Shown piece after piece: positions 16,138 through 24,199 of a stretch of DNA of 64,000 nucleotides. Within the stretch, counting starts at the first letter, position 1, and each line of letters opens with the position of its first letter. Source of the DNA: a virus. The notes below the pieces were generated by a model. It worked only from the letters and a program-made list of their open reading frames with translations, was not told the origin of the DNA and searched no databases. Position numbers and translations under genes: made by a program. The DNA is taken from positions 1 through 64,000 of the IMG/VR virus record IMGVR_UViG_3300033141_005269. One strand, given 5' to 3'.

Positions 16138-16785
16138 AACTTCTCGAATATGTTGCAATGCCTTTTTACCGAGACCCTTTATCGAAATGTTTTGCTGATT
16201 AACTGCCTCGAAGAAAGCTTCCGGTGAACCATATTCCGAAAGAATAACTTCTGATATCTTCGCGCCAATGCCCGGTAAACCTTGTAGTAAATATTTTTGC
16301 TTATCACACAAACTCATGCTTTTAGCCGGACTGGTTCGAAGAGTGAATGGGTTTTTAATCCCGCCAGCTCGACGAGCAAGCGAGGCAAGAAAACTTACCG
16401 TCCATGAGCGAGAGGGTAGAACTATAATTGGAACCTTCCAACCATATAAAATACTCGAGATTGCACCGGTTATTGAATTGATATCGACTTTAATCCACTT
16501 ACGTGGATATGCAAGCGAACCTTCAATTAGAATTACTGGACTTGCTTCTGTTTCCTTCATACGTTTAAGCTGATCAAAAATTCGATTTTGGAAAATTGAA
16601 CTCATAAAATCGGTTGGAGTTTTTCGTTCAATTATGAAAGATGTCTTCTCATCACCCCCAAAAATTAGGAAGTCCCCAGTTGGAAGTTTCTGAATGTCCA
16701 CTTGAAGTCCTTTCGAAGCGAGTTTATCGCGAAAGTATTTTTTATGATGCTCGCGAGAATCGATTATTATATCCAAACTAATCAC
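16090..16785 (-). CDS. XPF/ERCC4-type structure-specific nuclease
   Basis: 231 residues: an ERCC4 nuclease domain (IDSREHH ... GDFLIFGG ... IIERKTPTDFMSSI, i.e. the GDxnERKx3D active site) followed by a helix-hairpin-helix pair (LLQGLPGIGAKISEVIL and IKGLGKKALQHIREVL). It lacks the helicase of archaeal Hef, resembling the short crenarchaeal XPF. It would cut branched DNA during replication or recombination. Last gene of the leftward replication operon, overlapping the HNH gene by 8 bases. Confidence 0.92.
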   Translation of the reverse strand: MISLDIIIDSREHHKKYFRDKLASKGLQVDIQKLPTGDFLIFGGDEKTSFIIERKTPTDFMSSIFQNRIFDQLKRMKETEASPVILIEGSLAYPRKWIKVDINSITGAISSILYGWKVPIIVLPSRSWTVSFLASLARRAGGIKNPFTLRTSPAKSMSLCDKQKYLLQGLPGIGAKISEVILSEYGSPEAFFEAVNQQNISIKGLGKKALQHIREVLLTNTSKQLKDKISK

Positions 16786-17278
16786 CCTTTGCGGCTTTGC
16801 ATCCCTCTTTAAATCCTTCGAGATAAGCTTCCTGAATCAGCGAAGTTTTCATTAAGTTACGATACATTGCGAAGATTGGATCTGGATACTCGATTTCATA
16901 ACTGAACAATTTCCAGCTTTCGGCTAAGACTCGATCATAGCCTTCTAATAAACGCTGAAAAGAAGCTCCGGAAAGCTTGTTTTGTTCCATCATGCCTATC
17001 GCGCGCAGAATACCCTCGATTGTTTGCTTTTGAAGTTTACGGTGCGCTTTGAGTGGATTATGCCCTTTTGTTTGTTCAGCTTTGACAGCAAAATGACACT
17101 CGGGACAAAGTAAGACGAGATTATCGTACGAGTTACTCGCTGGATTTCCATCTTTATGATGACGATGAAAACCATTGCTCAGAGGATTATTACAATTAAC
17201 ATTACCGCATACTCCGTCTTGCTCGATATATTTACGGGTTACCATGAATTCTGGAAAGTCCTTACGAATTTTGCTCAT
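16778..17278 (-). CDS. HNH endonuclease
   Basis: 166 residues with a canonical HNH core: CGNVNCNNPL ... FHRHHKDGNPASNSYDNLVLLCPECHFAVK. Two Cys pairs bind structural zinc. The helical C-terminus is family-specific. Starts ATG behind AGAGGTGATTT. In a replication operon it may act in repair or packaging, or be a passenger homing nuclease. Confidence 0.87.
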   Translation of the reverse strand: MSKIRKDFPEFMVTRKYIEQDGVCGNVNCNNPLSNGFHRHHKDGNPASNSYDNLVLLCPECHFAVKAEQTKGHNPLKAHRKLQKQTIEGILRAIGMMEQNKLSGASFQRLLEGYDRVLAESWKLFSYEIEYPDPIFAMYRNLMKTSLIQEAYLEGFKEGCKAAKGD

Positions 17279-17290
17279 TATAAATCACCT

Positions 17291-17698
17291 CTAATTTACC
17301 CAAGATTTTTTTCGCAACCACTTTTTCACTTCGAAACGCGAGTCCTTACCAGCTGGTATATAATGCCCGCCACGCTTTGCAATTTCAAGTTTAACACGTG
17401 CGAAAATGTCTGAGCCGAGATAAGTCTTTGGTTTAATTATCCAGCGATCACCTGCATCCTCGAAATTGAGTAACTTTTTGTCTTCATCATTGAACCAAAA
17501 AGAAGGGTGTTTGCCGAGGTCGAGTTCGAGATACATCGAGACAAGTTTGAAAATATCTTTTCCAAGCTGCGTTATGCCATCGTTTATTAATTGCAACTGG
17601 ACCGAGAGCGAAGTTTCAAGTTTATCTAAACGCTTAAGCAAGGCGTCCTCGAAGTTTTTCTTCTCATCCAATTTAAATCGCCCTAACTTTTTCGCCAT
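17291..17698 (-). CDS. unknown protein of replication operon (135 aa)
   Basis: I choose the ATG at 17698 (MAKKLGRFK), which overlaps the upstream gene. Residues 15-70 are helical/coiled coil; the C-terminal 50 (WIIKPKTYLGSDIFARVKLEIAKRGGHYIPAGKDSRFEV) look like a compact, possibly nucleic-acid-binding domain. Likely a replication accessory factor. Confidence 0.65.
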   Translation of the reverse strand: MAKKLGRFKLDEKKNFEDALLKRLDKLETSLSVQLQLINDGITQLGKDIFKLVSMYLELDLGKHPSFWFNDEDKKLLNFEDAGDRWIIKPKTYLGSDIFARVKLEIAKRGGHYIPAGKDSRFEVKKWLRKKSWVN

Positions 17699-18263
17699 CG
17701 AATTCGGCAATACCCTGTTTAACCATTTCCCGAATTATTTCGTTTACTGGCGGGTGCTTTGCGAACTTATTGTCAAACCATCTATTCATTTCATCAATGG
17801 TTATTTCGCGAAGAATGGTGAAAACATCCTTGAACGATTCGACATAACTCGAAATATCTTCCTTTGGAACAACTTTTGGAGCCGCAGCCTTAAGGAGCGG
17901 CCCCGAAACCTTTTCAGCGGTGTATACTCGATTGTTCCGAATTTTCGTTTCGCCACGAGCTATTTTTGCCATTTTGTTTTTCAATTTTGGAACCTCATCT
18001 GGGTTGCTTGGATCAGCAAATGCTCTTGAAAGTGCTATCGCGAGTGTTTTGCCTATCCATAGAGTATATGTCTTACCTTTTTCAGCCGGACCAACACTCG
18101 AAAGAGCAGTGCCTTCAACATATTCAACGTCAACACACCATCTGTCCTCATCTTTAACCTGAACCATCCTTGGCTCAGCAAGAAATCGAACGACTGCCCA
18201 TTGTGGATAATTGATTTTCAGGCTTGGTGGATATCTGCTTCTAGAAGCTGAATACCAGCTCAT
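17673..18263 (-). CDS. probable OB-fold/winged-helix DNA-binding protein
   Basis: 196 residues. The N-terminal 110 residues read as a beta barrel (WAVVRFLAEPRMVQVKDEDRW, GKTYTLWIGKTLAIALSRAF), as in archaeal single-stranded DNA-binding proteins. The C-terminal 60 residues are helical and could be a winged helix. First large gene of the replication operon. I infer single-stranded DNA binding; not proven by a motif. Confidence 0.6.
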   Translation of the reverse strand: MSWYSASRSRYPPSLKINYPQWAVVRFLAEPRMVQVKDEDRWCVDVEYVEGTALSSVGPAEKGKTYTLWIGKTLAIALSRAFADPSNPDEVPKLKNKMAKIARGETKIRNNRVYTAEKVSGPLLKAAAPKVVPKEDISSYVESFKDVFTILREITIDEMNRWFDNKFAKHPPVNEIIREMVKQGIAEFDGEKVRAI

Positions 18264-18418
18264 TTTGACACCTCCGTAACTATTTCAAAGCCTATTGCGT
18301 CGAAGTTTTCATTAACTTCGGTCCTAATATCGACTACTTCTTCGTCTTCTGGAATTTCCAGAAGCTTGCATAGCTCGTTTATCGAATATCGCCTTATCAC
18401 ATGAAGTTTCTTTTCCAA
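18260..18418 (-). CDS. small leader protein of replication operon (52 aa)
   Basis: Starts TTG at 18418, eight bases after a TTTGGAGG box (a TTG at 18424 is too close to it). Stop overlaps the next ATG (ATGA). Product is MEKKLHVIRRYSINELCKLLEIPEDEEVV and so on, with an HTH-like middle. First gene of the leftward operon, about 45 bp downstream of a TATA box. Confidence 0.6.
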   Translation of the reverse strand: MEKKLHVIRRYSINELCKLLEIPEDEEVVDIRTEVNENFDAIGFEIVTEVSK

Positions 18419-18458
18419 ACTCAAAACCTCCAAATCGATACTTGATGTATGTCTTTGT

Positions 18459-18503
18459 GTTATATTTAAACATTGTGCTACTAACCGGGGAAGCTTTATA
18501 TAT
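18459..18503 (+). promoter_or_regulatory. divergent promoter region
   Basis: Two TATA elements about 30 bp apart: TATATTTAAA (18461-18470) serves the leftward replication operon, and CTTTATATA (18495-18503) the rightward RadA operon. Their closeness suggests mutual exclusion or coordinated control. Confidence 0.6.
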
Positions 18504-18554
18504 GGCGTTTTGACATACTAAATTCGTGAAGAGGTGAAAAAACTGAACAAATTA

Positions 18555-18653
18555 ATGCTTGGAATACTAATACTTTGCTTACCTTTCATAACCCTGGTTC
18601 CGGCATTAGCTTTGATTATGCTACGAAAAGCGAGGATTGATGAAGATGCTTGA
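18555..18653 (+). CDS. tiny single-span membrane protein (32 aa)
   Basis: MLGILILCLPFITLVPALALIM then RKARIDEDA: one transmembrane helix with a positive C-terminal flank. The ribosome binding site (GAGGTG) fits an in-frame CTG at 18543 better than the ATG, so the true start is uncertain. It overlaps the RadA gene start by 14 bases. Confidence 0.45.
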   Translation: MLGILILCLPFITLVPALALIMLRKARIDEDA

Positions 18654-19851
18654 TAGGCTGCAACATATCGTATCGCCGAGAGTATTCAAGAGATCTGAGA
18701 AAGTCGTGCCAAGGATATTTAAACTCGAAGAGATCAACGGTTGTATTACAGCGTATATTCGAGGAAGCAAACAACCAGAAGTACACACGGCAAGCATTGA
18801 CAAGAACGGCAATTACTTTTGCAATTGTCAAGGGTTCATGTCTCACAGCGAGAAGTTATGTTCGCACCTCTTCGCATTACTTCGAAAAATGGAAGAAGAT
18901 GGAAAAGATATTACACCATATGTAAAAGGAATACTGGGTTTTGGTGATGAGAAAATGGAAATAATTAAAACAAGTCTTGAAGGCTATAACAAACTATTCG
19001 ATGGATTGCATAAGGGAAGAATAAACGCGATATATGGCAAACCAGAAATGGGAAAAAGCATACTTGATATGCAATTCGCGATAGATGTAATGGAAGCTGA
19101 GGAAGGAAACTCGCTAATAATCGATACGGAAGGCGGAGTTGAAGTAGATTGGTTGAAATATTTTCTGAAGAGAAATCCAGACTTGAGCATCGAACGAGTA
19201 ACTTGGCCGGTTGAAGAAGTAGTAAGCGAGAAAGGAAATGCTGTAGAGAAGCGAGTATTGTTTAACTATGATGACTTAGAGTATAAGCCAACTCAAAAGA
19301 ACACGATTTACATCTGGGAGTGCAGAACGCTTTTACCAGTTTTAGCTTTTCATGGTAGACCGCTTTACTTCAAGGAATCGGGCGGAGTCATCGAACCAAT
19401 CGACGAAGTTAGCCAGCTTAGAACAGTTACGAAGAGCCCAATAGGAAGAATGGTCAAGGAATGCAAAATAAAATACATTGGATATGATAGCATAAGCGCG
19501 CCGGTAGAGAGCGAGTTCACGGGTGGGCAGAGTAACTGGAGGACGCGAGCAAAAACAGAGTTTGTCTTATTGAATAGAACTCAGCAATTGCTCGATAAAT
19601 TCAATTTGGTTGCGATGCTGGTGATTCATTCGACGCAAGGCGGATTTAAGAAGCCAGAGCCTGTAGGCGGAAAAGCTTTACTACATAACTCGAAGTTTGT
19701 AACATATATCACGCAGATAACCAAGCGCAGTGGACCATGGGCTGGTAGCAAATCGCTGAGAAAACTCGAAATTTATCGAAGTCAGTTCAAGGAAAGCTGG
19801 AGTGAAAGCGCAGAAGTAGTGATTACTGATGAAGGCTTTAAGGACGCATAG
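18640..19851 (+). CDS. SWIM zinc finger fused to RadA/RecA-family ATPase
   Basis: About 403 residues. Residues 55-80 carry a SWIM finger (YFCNCQGFMSHSEKLCSHLF, CxCxnCxH). The ATPase follows with Walker A GKPEMGKS and a strand NSLIIDTEGG. A later YIGYDSISAP and AMLVIHSTQGG match RecA-core strands. Probable recombinase or mediator in virus replication. The SWIM domain may bind DNA or a Rad51-type partner, as in Shu complex proteins. Three other SWIM proteins are encoded at 47.4-48.5 kb. Confidence 0.87.
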   Translation: MKMLDRLQHIVSPRVFKRSEKVVPRIFKLEEINGCITAYIRGSKQPEVHTASIDKNGNYFCNCQGFMSHSEKLCSHLFALLRKMEEDGKDITPYVKGILGFGDEKMEIIKTSLEGYNKLFDGLHKGRINAIYGKPEMGKSILDMQFAIDVMEAEEGNSLIIDTEGGVEVDWLKYFLKRNPDLSIERVTWPVEEVVSEKGNAVEKRVLFNYDDLEYKPTQKNTIYIWECRTLLPVLAFHGRPLYFKESGGVIEPIDEVSQLRTVTKSPIGRMVKECKIKYIGYDSISAPVESEFTGGQSNWRTRAKTEFVLLNRTQQLLDKFNLVAMLVIHSTQGGFKKPEPVGGKALLHNSKFVTYITQITKRSGPWAGSKSLRKLEIYRSQFKESWSESAEVVITDEGFKDA

Positions 19852-20080
19852 CCGGTTCATGGATTATGTTAAGGATATAAAATATCTGCCCGACGGAGAA
19901 TTCATGGTAAAGCTGAAAGGGAACTGTAGGATTTGCGGGAAGCTCTTCGAGAAAGAAATAAAACTGAAGAAAGAAGCTTTAATATATAATTACCCCCAAA
20001 AATTCGAGGAAGTACTAAGTAGAAAATGTGTTTGCGATGAAGAACTGTGCAAAATAGCTATTGGATTGACCGCTGGTTAA
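19829..20080 (+). CDS. small zinc-binding protein (83 aa)
   Basis: Overlaps the RadA stop; an ATG at 19858 is an alternative start. Contains CRICGKLF and, 30 residues later, CVCDEELC, four cysteines able to hold one zinc. Likely a nucleic-acid-binding accessory. Its end overlaps the convergent primase gene by 23 bases. Confidence 0.6.
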   Translation: MKALRTHSRFMDYVKDIKYLPDGEFMVKLKGNCRICGKLFEKEIKLKKEALIYNYPQKFEEVLSRKCVCDEELCKIAIGLTAG

Positions 20081-21017
20081 CCCAATTTGCACAAGAACCA
20101 TCGCATATTCCCAAATTTTTCAATGTTTCTTCTTTGAATGGTCGTAAACCGTTTTGTTGGACGCGACGCAGAGTATATTCGATTTGATATCGAGTTTGTT
20201 CCTCGTCGAAATCACTACATATCCGGAATCGATCAATTATCTTTTCAATTGGAATGCCAGCGAAAATAGCATCTAAAACGTAAGCAAGCCTTACTTCATG
20301 GTCTGGAGATTTACGAAAAGCTTTCTCGATACATGGACGGATCCTAAAATGTCCCAGGTTTTCGCATCCCTCAACTTTATTTTTGCTTTGTTTTATCGCT
20401 GCTTGAACGGCAAGTTTCATTGTATTATTTCGAATATGATGCTCGAGTAAGTCTTGAATATCGATTTCCTCGATAAGCTTTCCGTGCTCGTCATACGGCA
20501 AAACTTGTTTGTTTGTCTTTTCATGTATAGAATATGGAACGCGGCAAAGCGCCGCTAAATGAAGCGGTTTTTTATCGAGGGTCGGGTATACCTTGTTAAT
20601 TTTTTGCCAATCACAACCCACAAGAATTTTTATTAGTTCGCGGTAAGCTCTAAAAGCGATTATTTGCTCATCGTATTTGTAAACAATCGGTGAATCCGAA
20701 ACGAAGGCGTATAAATGATAACCACGATTTCCTGTATCAAAGATAATTGGTTTTGCTCCGAAGCTTTGGAGACGACTATTCAGTTTCAAACAATCCAAAC
20801 GGGCTAACCATTTGTTTTTCGAATCAAAATCGAAGAAAACTTTAAAGATGGAATTTTTTGGTTGCACGGAGACAAAGGCTGGCTCGGAATTAATTGTGCA
20901 ATGTTTGACCCATTCCGAAAGCTCATCCGAATTATAGATTTTAACGTTCCGAAATCGTCCGAATGTGTAGACCAGATAATCTGGCCCGAACCAATCATTC
21001 CAAAACTCTTTTCTCAT
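20058..21017 (-). CDS. PriS-PriL-like fused primase
   Basis: 319 residues. N-terminal archaeo-eukaryotic primase domain: VFFDFDS (metal-binding DxD), DTGNRGYHLYAF (the sGxxGxH site) and LCRVPYSIHEKT. The C-terminal 110 residues resemble the PriL iron-sulfur domain, with four cysteines in RPCIEKAF, RICSDF and NLGICDGSC. One chain therefore carries both catalytic and Fe-S parts of an archaeal primase in a very compact form. It would start viral DNA replication. Confidence 0.88.
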   Translation of the reverse strand: MRKEFWNDWFGPDYLVYTFGRFRNVKIYNSDELSEWVKHCTINSEPAFVSVQPKNSIFKVFFDFDSKNKWLARLDCLKLNSRLQSFGAKPIIFDTGNRGYHLYAFVSDSPIVYKYDEQIIAFRAYRELIKILVGCDWQKINKVYPTLDKKPLHLAALCRVPYSIHEKTNKQVLPYDEHGKLIEEIDIQDLLEHHIRNNTMKLAVQAAIKQSKNKVEGCENLGHFRIRPCIEKAFRKSPDHEVRLAYVLDAIFAGIPIEKIIDRFRICSDFDEEQTRYQIEYTLRRVQQNGLRPFKEETLKNLGICDGSCANWVNQRSIQ

Positions 21018-21034
21018 ATCTCAAAAGCACTTCC

Positions 21035-21379
21035 TCACAATTCGCCGCCGATTGGAGTTGAAGGAAACAGTTTACGGATGCGACTAAGTAAGATACTTCG
21101 ATGACAGTGGCTAGCATCCTTTTCGTAGCAAACTAATACAACGTCTTTTTGCCTTGCACGAGTAGCAATGTTTTTCATCCACGTCCAAGCTTCAATATTT
21201 TCAAGTTTTTCGCGATAACGTCGAGAATATTCATGCCATGAAATTGAACCGTTTTTATAAGCCTCAAGATCGTCTTTGTTCGGCGCGACTATATCATTAC
21301 CACGTCCTATCATCACGTAGACTACTTCGAAATTATCTGGGAAACTTCTCTTTTTGCTTAAGTATGAAGTATAAAGCAA
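21035..21379 (-). CDS. DUF488 family protein
   Basis: 114 residues with the DUF488 ending: VVLVCYEKDASHCHRSILLSRI, including the C...HCHR motif. Starts TTG behind TTTTGGAGG. DUF488 proteins are small, of unknown biochemical role. Here it sits between primase and ligase, suggesting a nucleotide- or DNA-related job. Confidence 0.85.
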   Translation of the reverse strand: MLYTSYLSKKRSFPDNFEVVYVMIGRGNDIVAPNKDDLEAYKNGSISWHEYSRRYREKLENIEAWTWMKNIATRARQKDVVLVCYEKDASHCHRSILLSRIRKLFPSTPIGGEL

Positions 21380-21458
21380 GAAATCGAACCTCCAAAATTA
21401 ATGATTTGCTCAGGAAACATCATCGCGAAACACTGCAAGATAATAAATTTGGAAGTTT

Positions 21459-22313
21459 TTAAGTATTACTATCTAGAGATTTCGATGGTTTTAACAAAGA
21501 AATTGGAGTTTCAAGGTAAATTCGATACATGTTTCGCGGAACTGCAAAGTTATGCTCCCTAGCCTCGATAGTTAAATGCTTCGCGACAACTGGCATGGCT
21601 ATTCGTTTATTGTCCCAATTATCCTCGCCAACTTCATCAAAAGCGTGCTGTAGAGCGCGAATTATGCGATCGTGAGGCATTTCTGGGAGCTGAACTTTCG
21701 GTGGCTTCTTAACTTTGGGGAGTTTTGGTAAATCAACTTTTTCTTTGAAGAAGACCTGATTTTTATAATCCTTTCCGACTACTCCTTCCCGTCTGTGTCG
21801 TCTGCACCACTTAAGCGCTTGTTCAATATGCTCGAAAAGATCATCTGTGGAAGCGGGAATAAATCTGTCTACAACTCGAACAATCGGTAAGCGATGATGA
21901 AAGGCTTTTTGATAAATGATATTATATCCAAGAAAACGTTCTGTTTGACAGTCCCAAATATCGAATAATATCCAATGAATATGTTTGCGCTTGGGCTCGA
22001 TCCTGGTAGGCGAAATGCGCTTAAGTAACTCGCCGAATAGGATGTAATCGTTACCATAAATTTGCTCGTCGCGAAGAAGCTCAACTGCTTTCGAAAATTC
22101 AGGAGTTGATTTAAGGCGAGTTTGGATATCATTTGATGCTTGTTCTAGATTGCGGCTTGAGATCCTAACTACTCCGGAGTCATCAAGCCAGATTGAAACG
22201 TTTTCGCCGTCTCGTTTTTCAGTTAGATGAAGAAGCTGACCAATTAATTCGCGACCTTGATTTCGCAAACGGCGAATCGGTTCCAAATCATAATATTTTC
22301 TCCATCGAGTCAT
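21459..22313 (-). CDS. ATP-dependent nucleic acid ligase (RNA ligase-like)
   Basis: 284 residues of the covalent nucleotidyltransferase superfamily: motif I EKRDGENVSIW (catalytic Lys near 34), motif III-like YILFGELL and HWILFDIW, motif IV EGVVGKD, motif V VFFKEKVD. Motif spacing and the helical C-terminus favour the RNA ligase (Rnl2-like) branch over replicative DNA ligases. It might seal RNA after splicing or repair DNA ends. That is notable given the intron candidates in this window. Confidence 0.82.
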   Translation of the reverse strand: MTRWRKYYDLEPIRRLRNQGRELIGQLLHLTEKRDGENVSIWLDDSGVVRISSRNLEQASNDIQTRLKSTPEFSKAVELLRDEQIYGNDYILFGELLKRISPTRIEPKRKHIHWILFDIWDCQTERFLGYNIIYQKAFHHRLPIVRVVDRFIPASTDDLFEHIEQALKWCRRHRREGVVGKDYKNQVFFKEKVDLPKLPKVKKPPKVQLPEMPHDRIIRALQHAFDEVGEDNWDNKRIAMPVVAKHLTIEAREHNFAVPRNMYRIYLETPISLLKPSKSLDSNT

Positions 22314-22352
22314 AATTTCGTCCTCTTTTTCGAGGAATACTCAAATGAATGT

Positions 22353-23090
22353 TCAAATTATCAATCCAAAAATGAAGTTTTTATATTGTTGTTTCCACGC
22401 GAATATATACTGACAATTGCTTTGAGGCCATGTTGAAACTGCTTCTATCGTTGCCCAACTTGCGATATCATTTCCCCAATCGTAACTATATTTTTCGAAA
22501 AGCGGCACATCCGATAAATCGACGAAGTTATCATCAACTGCTAATTGAACATAATGTTCTTTGTCGAAATCAGCTATCATTAACACGTTATGCCACTTTT
22601 TATCAATTGGAATGACAAGCCCAGAGTCTACATTACCATTTCTTGTAGCAACAAACACCTTGCCTCGCTTGCCATCAGGTGACCATGGATTTAGCTTTCG
22701 GAACATTGATGCTTCAATCCGACGATGTGAACCTCTGCCAAATTGGTTTCGACCATCATAAATCGTCATGTTCCAGTCGTGTTGTTCAGCATTAAATATT
22801 TGCGAGGTTGAAGGTTTTGGTATAGTTGGCATCCGTGTTTGAAACGCTAAGAACATCTTGGTCAAGTGTATCGGTATGTCTCCCCACGCTTCTTGATATT
22901 TCTTTCCTACCAACGCGTTTGCCCAAGTGTGACGCAACCTTACATTCGAGATAACTTCGCCGTATGTCTCGAGTATTTCCAATGCAACATCATCGATGCT
23001 ACAAGGACAGCTGGTGCCGCCACCGGGATTGCATTCAACATTTAACGATAAGCCCTCAAGATTTGGGGAATAAAACAATGGTTTATACAT
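22353..23090 (-). CDS. unknown 245-aa protein, possible concanavalin-like fold
   Basis: Cysteine-containing N-terminus (NVECNPGGGTSCPCSIDD) and a beta-rich body (KRGKVFVATRNGNVDSGLVIPIDKKWHNVLMIADFDKEHYVQLAVDDN) that reads like a LamG/concanavalin sandwich. It is preceded by a strongly structured GC-rich element. Unlike its neighbours it has no link to replication; it could be a virion surface protein or act on the host. Confidence 0.65.
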   Translation of the reverse strand: MYKPLFYSPNLEGLSLNVECNPGGGTSCPCSIDDVALEILETYGEVISNVRLRHTWANALVGKKYQEAWGDIPIHLTKMFLAFQTRMPTIPKPSTSQIFNAEQHDWNMTIYDGRNQFGRGSHRRIEASMFRKLNPWSPDGKRGKVFVATRNGNVDSGLVIPIDKKWHNVLMIADFDKEHYVQLAVDDNFVDLSDVPLFEKYSYDWGNDIASWATIEAVSTWPQSNCQYIFAWKQQYKNFIFGLII

Positions 23091-23113
23091 CGTGTTAATT
23101 CGCCTCTTTAGCT

Positions 23114-23209
23114 GCTAACTCGAAGCAGATCCCGGGTTATCGTCCCGACGGCACGCCGAAGTCAGGACCATCATAGCTAGGCACGCGCAGCCTCGGGTTA
23201 GCATCTGCT
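23114..23209 (-). ncRNA. structured RNA element, possible pseudoknot
   Basis: A GC-rich 123-bp intergenic island in an AT-rich genome. On the minus strand, AGCAGAT (23209-23203) can pair with ATCTGCT (23130-23124), and GCTAAC (23202-23197) with GTTAGC (23119-23114). These two pairings interleave, i.e. a pseudoknot. Inside, GTCCTGAC pairs with GTCGGGAC across 23168-23142. It lies just upstream of the 245-aa gene's ribosome binding site. It could be a riboswitch, a ribozyme or a tRNA-like structure; canonical tRNA arms do not fit. Confidence 0.5.
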
Positions 23210-23213
23210 AAGG

Positions 23214-23339
23214 TCATTTCACTATTGGATTCCTTTTGATGAAAAGATCAGCGCTCGCCTTTGTAAATTTTGCGATGTCCTCTGGTTCGCCTTCAATTTC
23301 CATATCTGCTTGCTTGAGTATAACTCGAATTTTCCCCAA
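23214..23339 (-). CDS. small unknown protein (41 aa)
   Basis: TTG start eight bases after AGGAGGT. Product MGKIRVILKQADMEIEGEPEDIAKFTKASADLF and so on, short alpha/beta. Clear ribosome binding site and tandem packing make it likely real. Confidence 0.55.
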   Translation of the reverse strand: MGKIRVILKQADMEIEGEPEDIAKFTKASADLFIKRNPIVK

Positions 23340-23350
23340 ATTAATACCTC

Positions 23351-23491
23351 CTATTTATTGTTGAAGAAAGCTTCTTTAACTTTCAAATCGTTTGCAACTT
23401 CTCGAATTAATTCCTCGTCTTTGGAATGGCAAAACATCCAACCGTTCCTGTATACCACCCATATTTTCCCCTCTTGTTTGACGTTAATCAA
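23351..23491 (-). CDS. small unknown protein (46 aa)
   Basis: I place the start at TTG 23491, nine bases after AGGAGG, inside the upstream gene's end. Product has aromatic strands (KIWVVYRNGWMFCHS) then a helix. Part of the RHH-led operon. Confidence 0.55.
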   Translation of the reverse strand: MINVKQEGKIWVVYRNGWMFCHSKDEELIREVANDLKVKEAFFNNK

Positions 23492-23666
23492 CCAAGCCAA
23501 CCTCCTTCGCACATTCATAATGTCTAAGCTTAACTCGACCATTTGCGAGACTAGAAGCTATTTTATCTCCAATATCGAGTTTTCCACCACAAGTGTAGCA
23601 AACAAGCTTTACTCCGCGAGTTATAAGCAACCTTTTGATCGGTTCATCAATTGTATAAACTTTCAA
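23484..23666 (-). CDS. small zinc-ribbon protein (60 aa)
   Basis: TTG start after TTGGAGG. CYTCGG and HYEC give a Cys3His zinc site (LVCYTCGGKLDIGDKIASS ... VKLRHYECAKEVGL), resembling phage protein-binding zinc ribbons. Overlaps both neighbours by a few bases. Confidence 0.65.
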   Translation of the reverse strand: MKVYTIDEPIKRLLITRGVKLVCYTCGGKLDIGDKIASSLANGRVKLRHYECAKEVGLVD

Positions 23667-23893
23667 TTCGTAACCTCCAAATTATTTTTCATGAATCGCT
23701 GGTCTCGCTCAGTGAATATCCATGACAGCTTCTTGATCGCGAACAGAAGGAAATCGTTTATGTCAATGCTTGGGTGATCACTCCAAACTGTAATGATATG
23801 TTCCCTCTTTTCACGGCCAGCAATTGCCGAGCGCAAATAAACTTCGAACCGCTCTTTGTTATATATTATCTCGAACTCAAAAGTAGCCATCAT
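23663..23893 (-). CDS. unknown protein (76 aa)
   Basis: Second gene of the RHH operon, overlapping the RHH stop and the zinc-ribbon start. Beta-rich N-terminus (ATFEFEIIYNKERFEVYLRS), helical C-terminus. No family recognised. Confidence 0.6.
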   Translation of the reverse strand: MMATFEFEIIYNKERFEVYLRSAIAGREKREHIITVWSDHPSIDINDFLLFAIKKLSWIFTERDQRFMKNNLEVTN

Positions 23894-24075
23894 CTGGACT
23901 CCTTGATCTTTACTCCTTCCCTCTTCAACTTTTCGCGAATAGCTTGCCGGATTGCTTCACTACGTTGCGAACCCAATTGTTTGCACATTTCGTCGAGTGC
24001 TTCAAGAAGATTCGCAGGACAAGTAAAGGTAACCCGTAGAAATGCCGGATTTATTCCAATATTGTCTGGTTTCAT
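23890..24075 (-). CDS. ribbon-helix-helix transcriptional regulator
   Basis: 61-residue RHH protein: strand FLRVTFTCPANL, then LGSQRSEAIRQAIREKL. Paralogue of the RHH at 2985-3158. Upstream are a TATA box and a 49-bp element shared with that gene. It probably represses its own operon, which contains the small genes down to the structured RNA and perhaps the 245-aa gene. Confidence 0.85.
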   Translation of the reverse strand: MKPDNIGINPAFLRVTFTCPANLLEALDEMCKQLGSQRSEAIRQAIREKLKREGVKIKESR

Positions 24076-24112
24076 ATTTGATTACCACCGAATGTAATTA
24101 AATAGAATTAAA

Positions 24113-24122
24113 GTATATAAAG
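24113..24122 (-). promoter_or_regulatory. TATA box (CTTTATATAC)
   Basis: Lies about 40 bp before the RHH start at 24075 on the minus strand and about 30 bp downstream of the shared 49-bp operator candidate. Confidence 0.5.
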
Positions 24123-24150
24123 ATTACTATATTTTATGAATTAGACATTA

Positions 24151-24199
24151 CCAATAATTTTGAAGCCGAGACATCTAGGTTTCTGGACCTCAAAATATG
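24151..24199 (-). promoter_or_regulatory. second copy of the 49-bp RHH operator candidate
   Basis: Read on the minus strand it aligns without gaps to 2861-2909, with roughly three quarters identity: CATATTTTGA, AACCTAGAT and CAAAATT are all conserved. The ends (TTTTGA/TCAAAA) form an inverted repeat. It overlaps the last codons of the upstream gene. Confidence 0.6.

Noticed and set aside
23114-23209. tRNA gene
   Set aside because: Length and a T-arm-like stem fit, but there is no proper D-arm, anticodon arm or T8/TTC consensus on either strand.
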